From assembly GCA_031281685.1 (NCBI GenBank), contig JAITFA010000100.1, forward strand, positions 1 to 9,177: 9,177 nucleotides of DNA. The letters are read 5' to 3'. The DNA comes from Treponema sp. (GTDB lineage: Bacteria > Spirochaetota > Spirochaetia > Treponematales > Breznakiellaceae). Below, piece after piece: positions 6,460 to 9,177 of this stretch. Under the pieces are notes generated by a model. The model saw nothing but the letters and a program-made list of their open reading frames with translations. It made no database searches and was not told the DNA's origin. Position numbers and translations under genes: made by a program. Position 1 is the stretch's first letter; each line of letters opens with the position of its first letter.

Positions 6460-6465
6460 GGTAAC

Positions 6466-8196
6466 TCACGGATTCTCATAGTTTTTGTAGAGGAAACGCC
6501 GTATCTTCTGCTGGGCGTTCTTCTCAAACGCTTCGCGGCGCAGGGTAAAGTCCATTATCTTCTTATAACCCACCAGCGCACGATTCACGTTCTCGATTTC
6601 TTTTTTTATCAGACCGTTGAGGAACTCGTCCGTGAGTTCCTGATTCGGGTAATTTTTGGCAAGAGCCTCAAAGTTAGGAACCACCACCGCGAAAATCTGC
6701 TCGCCGCCGTATTCCTTTTCTTTCCGTCCCACGATCAGAATCTCTCCAACCACGGACGACCCGTTGAAATGTCCCTCAATTTCCTCCGGGTAGATGTTCT
6801 TGCCGCCGGAACTGACAATAAGGTTCTTCTTCCTGCCGTTGATGTAGATAAAACCGTCCTCGTCCATGTAACCGAGGTCGCCGGTTTTGAGAAACCCGTC
6901 GTCAGTGAACATCTCCGCTGTGGCTTCGGGATTTTCGTAGTAACCAAGCATGATGGACGGGGACTTGGCGACAATCTCACCCATGCCTTCGTCGTTCTTG
7001 TCAATGATTTTGACCTCAGTGTACTTAACCGGCAACCCAACCGAGGCGTTCCGCTTGTGCCACGGCGTATTCACGCTGATAAGCGGGCTGTTCTCGCTCA
7101 TGCCGTATCCATGCACAATGTTAAAGCCAAATGAATCAAAGAAGTTGGCTGTTTTGATGCTGAGCGGCCCGCCGCCCGCAACCATGATGCGGATCGATTC
7201 AAGACGCGCCTTCTTGCGGATAAACTTAAACGCCTTCTGCCCAAACTTGAAATTGCCCTTATTAGCCTCTTTGAGGGCAATTCTCCGCAGAGCGTCCAGA
7301 ACCACCCTTACAATAGCGGGAAGCTGCTGATACTTCTGGTCAATGGCAGCCATAACCTTGTCGTAGAGGAGCGGCACGGCGATGAGGAAGGTTCCCCCCG
7401 CGTCGTGGATGTCGTCAATGACCACCTGTCCAACGAGCCGCTCGACAATGATGGTTCCCGCCCCACAGGAGAGCGGCGACATGAACGAACAGGTCGTGGG
7501 GTAGGTGTGATGCAGGGGAAGCACGTTAATGAATATATCGGACGGGACTGCCTGTAGAGAACGTATCGCGGCATTGGCATTGGCGATGATGCCTTTGTGA
7601 TGCAGCGTTACGCCCTTGGCAAAACCAGTGGTGCCAGAGGTAAACACAATCGACACGGGATCGTGTTCAGCAATCTCACCCACGGCGGGGAGCTTTTGGG
7701 AACCCGCGCCCCGGCCAAACGCTGGATACGCCCGCTCATCCGCGTCCGTGAAGCACACGAATGTCTTGAGCGAAACCACCTTAGCAGCCTCTTTTGCGAA
7801 ATCCTTTTTCCGCGCAGAATAAAAAAACGCCCTGGCTTTGGTTATCTCAAGTATGTTAAAACACTCTTTTTCAGATACCAAGAAATCAACCGGCACAATG
7901 ACCAGACCAGCGATTGCCGCGCCAAGATAAGTCGCCATCCACTCAGGCCGGTTCTCAGCCCACAGCACGACCCGATCCCCCTTGACCAAGCCTGCGGCAA
8001 GCAAACCGCGTCCCACTCGCCGGCTCTCCTCCGCAAGGCGCTTGAACGACCATTGGGTAAACGCTTTCTGTTTACCAGAACGGTAATAGATAGCGGTCTT
8101 ATCCTGCCATTGTTCCTCAATGGCGGATAACCACGCGCTGAAATTCGGATACGGCATATCCGGCCAATCGGCAATGTATTCTTTAGGCTCTAACAT
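6466..8196 (-). CDS. AMP-dependent acyl-CoA ligase (long-chain fatty acid-CoA ligase-like), 576 aa
   Basis: Full-length ANL-superfamily enzyme. With ATG 8194-8196 as residue 1 it shows the ATP-phosphate loop FTSGTTGFAKG (185-195), the AMP-binding YGMSENSP (364-371), GYYENPEAT (418-426), TGDLGYMDEDGFI (438-450) with the ribose-binding Asp440, the hinge GRKKNLIVSSGGKNIYPEE (454-472) and the C-terminal catalytic Lys in NAQQKIRR (K564). The order and spacing match long-chain acyl-CoA synthetases, which activate a fatty acid with ATP to acyl-AMP and transfer it to CoA; the chain length cannot be read. A GTG at 8290-8292 would add 32 residues, but a good promoter lies inside that extension, so the ATG is preferred. 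It is first in an operon with the M20 amidohydrolase six bases downstream. Confidence 0.93.
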   Translation of the reverse strand: MLEPKEYIADWPDMPYPNFSAWLSAIEEQWQDKTAIYYRSGKQKAFTQWSFKRLAEESRRVGRGLLAAGLVKGDRVVLWAENRPEWMATYLGAAIAGLVIVPVDFLVSEKECFNILEITKARAFFYSARKKDFAKEAAKVVSLKTFVCFTDADERAYPAFGRGAGSQKLPAVGEIAEHDPVSIVFTSGTTGFAKGVTLHHKGIIANANAAIRSLQAVPSDIFINVLPLHHTYPTTCSFMSPLSCGAGTIIVERLVGQVVIDDIHDAGGTFLIAVPLLYDKVMAAIDQKYQQLPAIVRVVLDALRRIALKEANKGNFKFGQKAFKFIRKKARLESIRIMVAGGGPLSIKTANFFDSFGFNIVHGYGMSENSPLISVNTPWHKRNASVGLPVKYTEVKIIDKNDEGMGEIVAKSPSIMLGYYENPEATAEMFTDDGFLKTGDLGYMDEDGFIYINGRKKNLIVSSGGKNIYPEEIEGHFNGSSVVGEILIVGRKEKEYGGEQIFAVVVPNFEALAKNYPNQELTDEFLNGLIKKEIENVNRALVGYKKIMDFTLRREAFEKNAQQKIRRFLYKNYENP

Positions 8197-8205
8197 GATG
8201 GCAAT

Positions 8206-8234
8206 AGAGTAAACAGATTTGCAGATTTTGTCAA
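8206..8234 (-). promoter_or_regulatory. Sigma70-type promoter of the acyl-CoA ligase operon
   Basis: On the minus strand a perfect TTGACA (8229-8234) is followed after 17 bp by TACTCT (8206-8211; three of six to TATAAT, with the conserved TA...T). The expected start, about seven bases beyond the -10, falls near 8199, only two to four bases before ATG 8194-8196. No Shine-Dalgarno sequence precedes that ATG, so the message would be nearly leaderless. Just upstream, GGCGC 8254-8258 and GCGCC 8274-8278 form an inverted repeat around an A/T-rich centre that could be a binding site, but this is weak. Confidence 0.5.
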
Positions 8235-8325
8235 AACCATATACAGGCTGCGCGGCGCTGAGTAAAAATTTTCGCGCCTGTTCGATAGACACACCCGCAG
8301 GTCATGCTTTCCCAAATCAAGCCGC

Positions 8326-8341
8326 GCAATTCAAAGTATCA
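8326..8341. repeat. Left copy of the outer 16-bp direct repeat
   Basis: GCAATTCAAAGTATCA here matches GCAATTCAAAGCATCA at 8865-8880 with one mismatch. The two copies enclose the whole 21-bp array. Their spacing (539 bp) is not a multiple of 21, so this pair is independent of the array's register. Confidence 0.7.
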
Positions 8342-8367
8342 CCCGTCCTGATGAGTCGCTAATACTG
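8340..8367. repeat. Left copy of the inner 28-bp direct repeat (array boundary)
   Basis: The segment contains CCTGATGAGTCGCT followed by AATACTG and is repeated at 8823-8850 with two mismatches (8345/8828 and 8361/8844). The copies are 483 bp apart, exactly 23 array periods, so each boundary is a diverged unit in phase with the array. Confidence 0.85.
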
Positions 8368-8402
8368 ATTTGGAAGTTTTTACACCCATTTCTACAACTT
8401 CA

Positions 8403-8456
8403 AAACCCATTTCTGAAACTTTTAGAAACGGGTTTATAACTTCCAAACCCATTTCT
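8403..8456. repeat. Inverted repeat unit forming two alternative hairpins
   Basis: AGAAACGGGTTT (8424-8435) is the reverse complement, with one mismatch, of AAACCCATTTCT present on both sides (8403-8414 and 8445-8456), each separated by a 9-base loop. It could therefore pair left or right but not both. The second inverted unit is at 8676-8687 and pairs best with 8697-8708. Confidence 0.8.
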
Positions 8457-8822
8457 AAAAACTCAACACCCATTTCTAAAACTTTTATACCCATTTATGA
8501 AAGTGATACACCTGTTTCTAGAACTTTTATACCAGTTTATGAAAGTTTCATACCCATTTCTAAAAATTTAACACCCATTTCTAAAACTTTTATACCCATT
8601 TCTAAAAGTTATATACCTATCTCTGAAAGTTCCACACCTATTTCTACAACTTCTATACCTATTTCTGAAAGTTATAGAAACGGGTTTACAACTTCCAAAC
8701 CCATTTCTGAAGCTTCACACCCATTCCTAAAAGTTCAATACCCATTTCTAAAAACTCCACACCCATTCCTAAAAGTTCTACACCCATTTCTGAAAACTCA
8801 ATACCTATTCCTAAAAGTTCTA

Positions 8823-8850
8823 CACCCATCCTGATGAGTCGCTGATACTG
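8823..8850. repeat. Right copy of the inner 28-bp direct repeat
   Basis: Partner of 8340-8367. Here CCTGATGAGTCGCT (8830-8843) is followed by GATACTG and then by unrelated sequence, so the array ends at this unit. Confidence 0.85.
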
Positions 8851-8864
8851 CCGCGTTCTTGCCA

Positions 8865-8880
8865 GCAATTCAAAGCATCA
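8865..8880. repeat. Right copy of the outer 16-bp direct repeat
   Basis: Partner of 8326-8341, one mismatch. Its last three bases form the left arm of the hairpin at 8878-8896, linking the array flank to the transposase-associated hairpins. Confidence 0.7.
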
Positions 8881-8896
8881 GACTTGCGGTGTCTGA
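8878..8896. repeat. REP-like hairpin downstream of the RAYT gene
   Basis: TCAGAC (8878-8883) pairs with GTCTGA (8891-8896) around a 7-base loop and is followed by CCCC. Read from the transposase strand it is GGGGTCAGAC...GTCTGA. A short hairpin beginning GGGGTCAG beside a Y1 transposase is the kind of end structure these REP-associated transposases act on; that role is inferred. Confidence 0.55.
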
Positions 8897-8904
8897 CCCC
8901 TTCA

Positions 8905-8929
8905 CCGGCTCATTCAGCGACCTAGCCGG
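8905..8929. repeat. Second hairpin, overlapping the RAYT stop codon
   Basis: CCGGCT (8905-8910) pairs with AGCCGG (8924-8929) around a 13-base loop; the stop codon of the transposase (8922-8924) lies at its edge. There is no T run beyond it, so it is not a typical terminator. It may be part of the element's end or simply slow the message's decay. Confidence 0.5.
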
Positions 8930-9176
8930 CGCCTGAGAAACATAGCTCCAGCATAGCTGCCCGTGGTATCTCTACTACATCCGTCCTTCCGCGCAGGTGG
9001 TGGTATAAACCGCCAAACTCCCAGTCATCCGCCCGTTTAACTATACCCGCCCGCTTGGGATTCTCGTCTATATAGTCAAATACTCGCAAAAATTGCCTTA
9101 CGTCATCGACAATCTTCGAGAAAAACCGCTTTCCCCAGAGATGTCCCCCCTGCTTGCCATGTACTTTGTTCCAGTA
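8922..9176 (-). CDS. REP-associated tyrosine transposase (Y1/IS200-like), C-terminal part
   Basis: The last 84 codons of a gene that enters from the right edge on the minus strand (base 9177 belongs to the previous codon). It reads HLWGKRFFSKIVDD, then FLRVFDYIDENPKRAGIVKR, then DDWEFGGLYHHLRGR. The order 'WGKRFFSKIV', 'YIxxNPxxAG(I/L)V' and 'W.(F/W)(S/G)S.Y' is the standard C-terminal half of the Y1_Tnp/RAYT family, single-strand DNA transposases related to IS200/IS605 that handle REP hairpins. The 'YI' block carries the region around the catalytic-site helix; the HUH motif and, most likely, the nucleophilic Tyr lie mainly outside or at the edge of the window, so activity cannot be judged. 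Two hairpins and the 21-bp array lie directly downstream. It ends at TAG on 8922-8924. Confidence 0.88.
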   Translation of the reverse strand, partial: YWNKVHGKQGGHLWGKRFFSKIVDDVRQFLRVFDYIDENPKRAGIVKRADDWEFGGLYHHLRGRTDVVEIPRAAMLELCFSGAG

Positions 9177-9177
9177 T

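Larger units (their letters stand above)
8340..8850. repeat. 21-bp minisatellite, about 23-24 units, with two inverted units
   Basis: The unit has the core CACCCATTTCTAAAACTT followed by a variable A/T-rich triplet. The CCC (or CCT) landmark falls at 8342, 8385, 8406, 8448, 8469, 8490 and then every 21 bp to 8658, then 8700, 8720 and every 21 bp to 8825. Overall, 8342 to 8825 is exactly 23 x 21 bp; one 22-bp step near the left and one 20-bp step at 8700-8720 cancel. The missing landmarks near 8427 and 8679 are units in reverse orientation. The plus strand is poor in G except in the inverted units. Open frames exist through it on both strands as heptapeptides such as KTFIPIS (plus, from a TTG at 8370) or LLGMGVE (minus). 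The 20-bp step changes the reading frame while the heptads persist, so a DNA-level repeat is more likely than a protein. Confidence 0.92.

Noticed and set aside
6454..7134. 226-codon plus-strand frame opposite the acyl-CoA ligase
   Set aside because: Lies entirely antisense to a clear ANL-family enzyme and shows no motifs of its own.
8197..8292. Thirty-two extra N-terminal residues of the acyl-CoA ligase from GTG 8290-8292
   Set aside because: This segment contains the predicted TTGACA promoter and lacks a ribosome binding site; related enzymes normally begin close to the WPDMPYPNF segment.
8349..8367. CTGATGAG, identical to the hammerhead ribozyme core, at both array boundaries (8349-8356 and 8832-8839)
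   Set aside because: No GAAA core partner follows with a stem II pairing (TCGC would need GCGA before CGAAA), and no cleavage-site stem is visible. The match is to a short motif only.
8370..8834. 154-codon plus-strand frame with heptad repeats as a protein gene
   Set aside because: It begins at TTG without a ribosome binding site, the repeat slips frame at the 20-bp unit while staying open, and the minus strand is open too. A 21-bp repeat with few stop triplets explains this.
8340..8850. CRISPR array
   Set aside because: The 21-bp units abut directly, with no unique spacers, and vary in sequence; there are no cas genes.

Overview
The window (about 9.2 kb, roughly half G+C) looks like chromosomal DNA of a bacterium with compact, mixed-strand gene order. 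The short co-directional runs, the style of the conserved proteins and the 21-bp minisatellites beside a RAYT-type transposase made me think of a spirochaete, perhaps a host-associated treponeme. This is an impression from protein style, not a demonstrated assignment. No rRNA, tRNA or CRISPR array was seen.

Layout. The left edge (1-111) is the tail of an endonuclease/exonuclease/phosphatase-family gene, followed by an in-frame open extension. A gene-poor stretch (112-552) contains a small 21-bp tandem repeat array (about 325-471). A conserved-looking gene of unknown function (553-1125, minus) is divergent from a tight three-gene run on the plus strand: a nucleotidyltransferase-like protein (1135-1923), a pure pentapeptide-repeat protein with a Cys/His head (1927-2526), and a metallo-beta-lactamase-fold hydrolase (2523-3140) whose HxHxDH motif reads HxHxNH. 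A convergent sugar-phosphate isomerase/epimerase TIM-barrel gene (3168-3974, minus) shares a 115-bp intergenic region with a divergent short-chain-dehydrogenase-like gene (4090-5319). That region holds a 19-bp palindrome just ahead of a strong ribosome binding site and suggests joint control of a sugar pathway. Ending against the dehydrogenase-like gene is a two-gene minus-strand operon: an acyl-CoA ligase-type AMP-binding enzyme (6466-8196) and an M20 amidohydrolase (5314-6459).

The right end (about 8326-9177) is a repeat island. About 23 units of a 21-bp minisatellite (8340-8850) keep near-perfect register, include two units in inverted orientation exactly 12 periods apart, and lie between nested direct repeats. 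Next comes a pair of hairpins directly downstream of a Y1/IS200-type REP-associated tyrosine transposase (RAYT) gene that runs off the right edge on the minus strand. This island, together with the smaller 21-bp array on the left, is the least explained part of the window. The metabolic genes are otherwise ordinary, with two interesting active-site departures (the Asn in the hydrolase; loss of the Gly-rich loop and catalytic Lys in the dehydrogenase-like protein).
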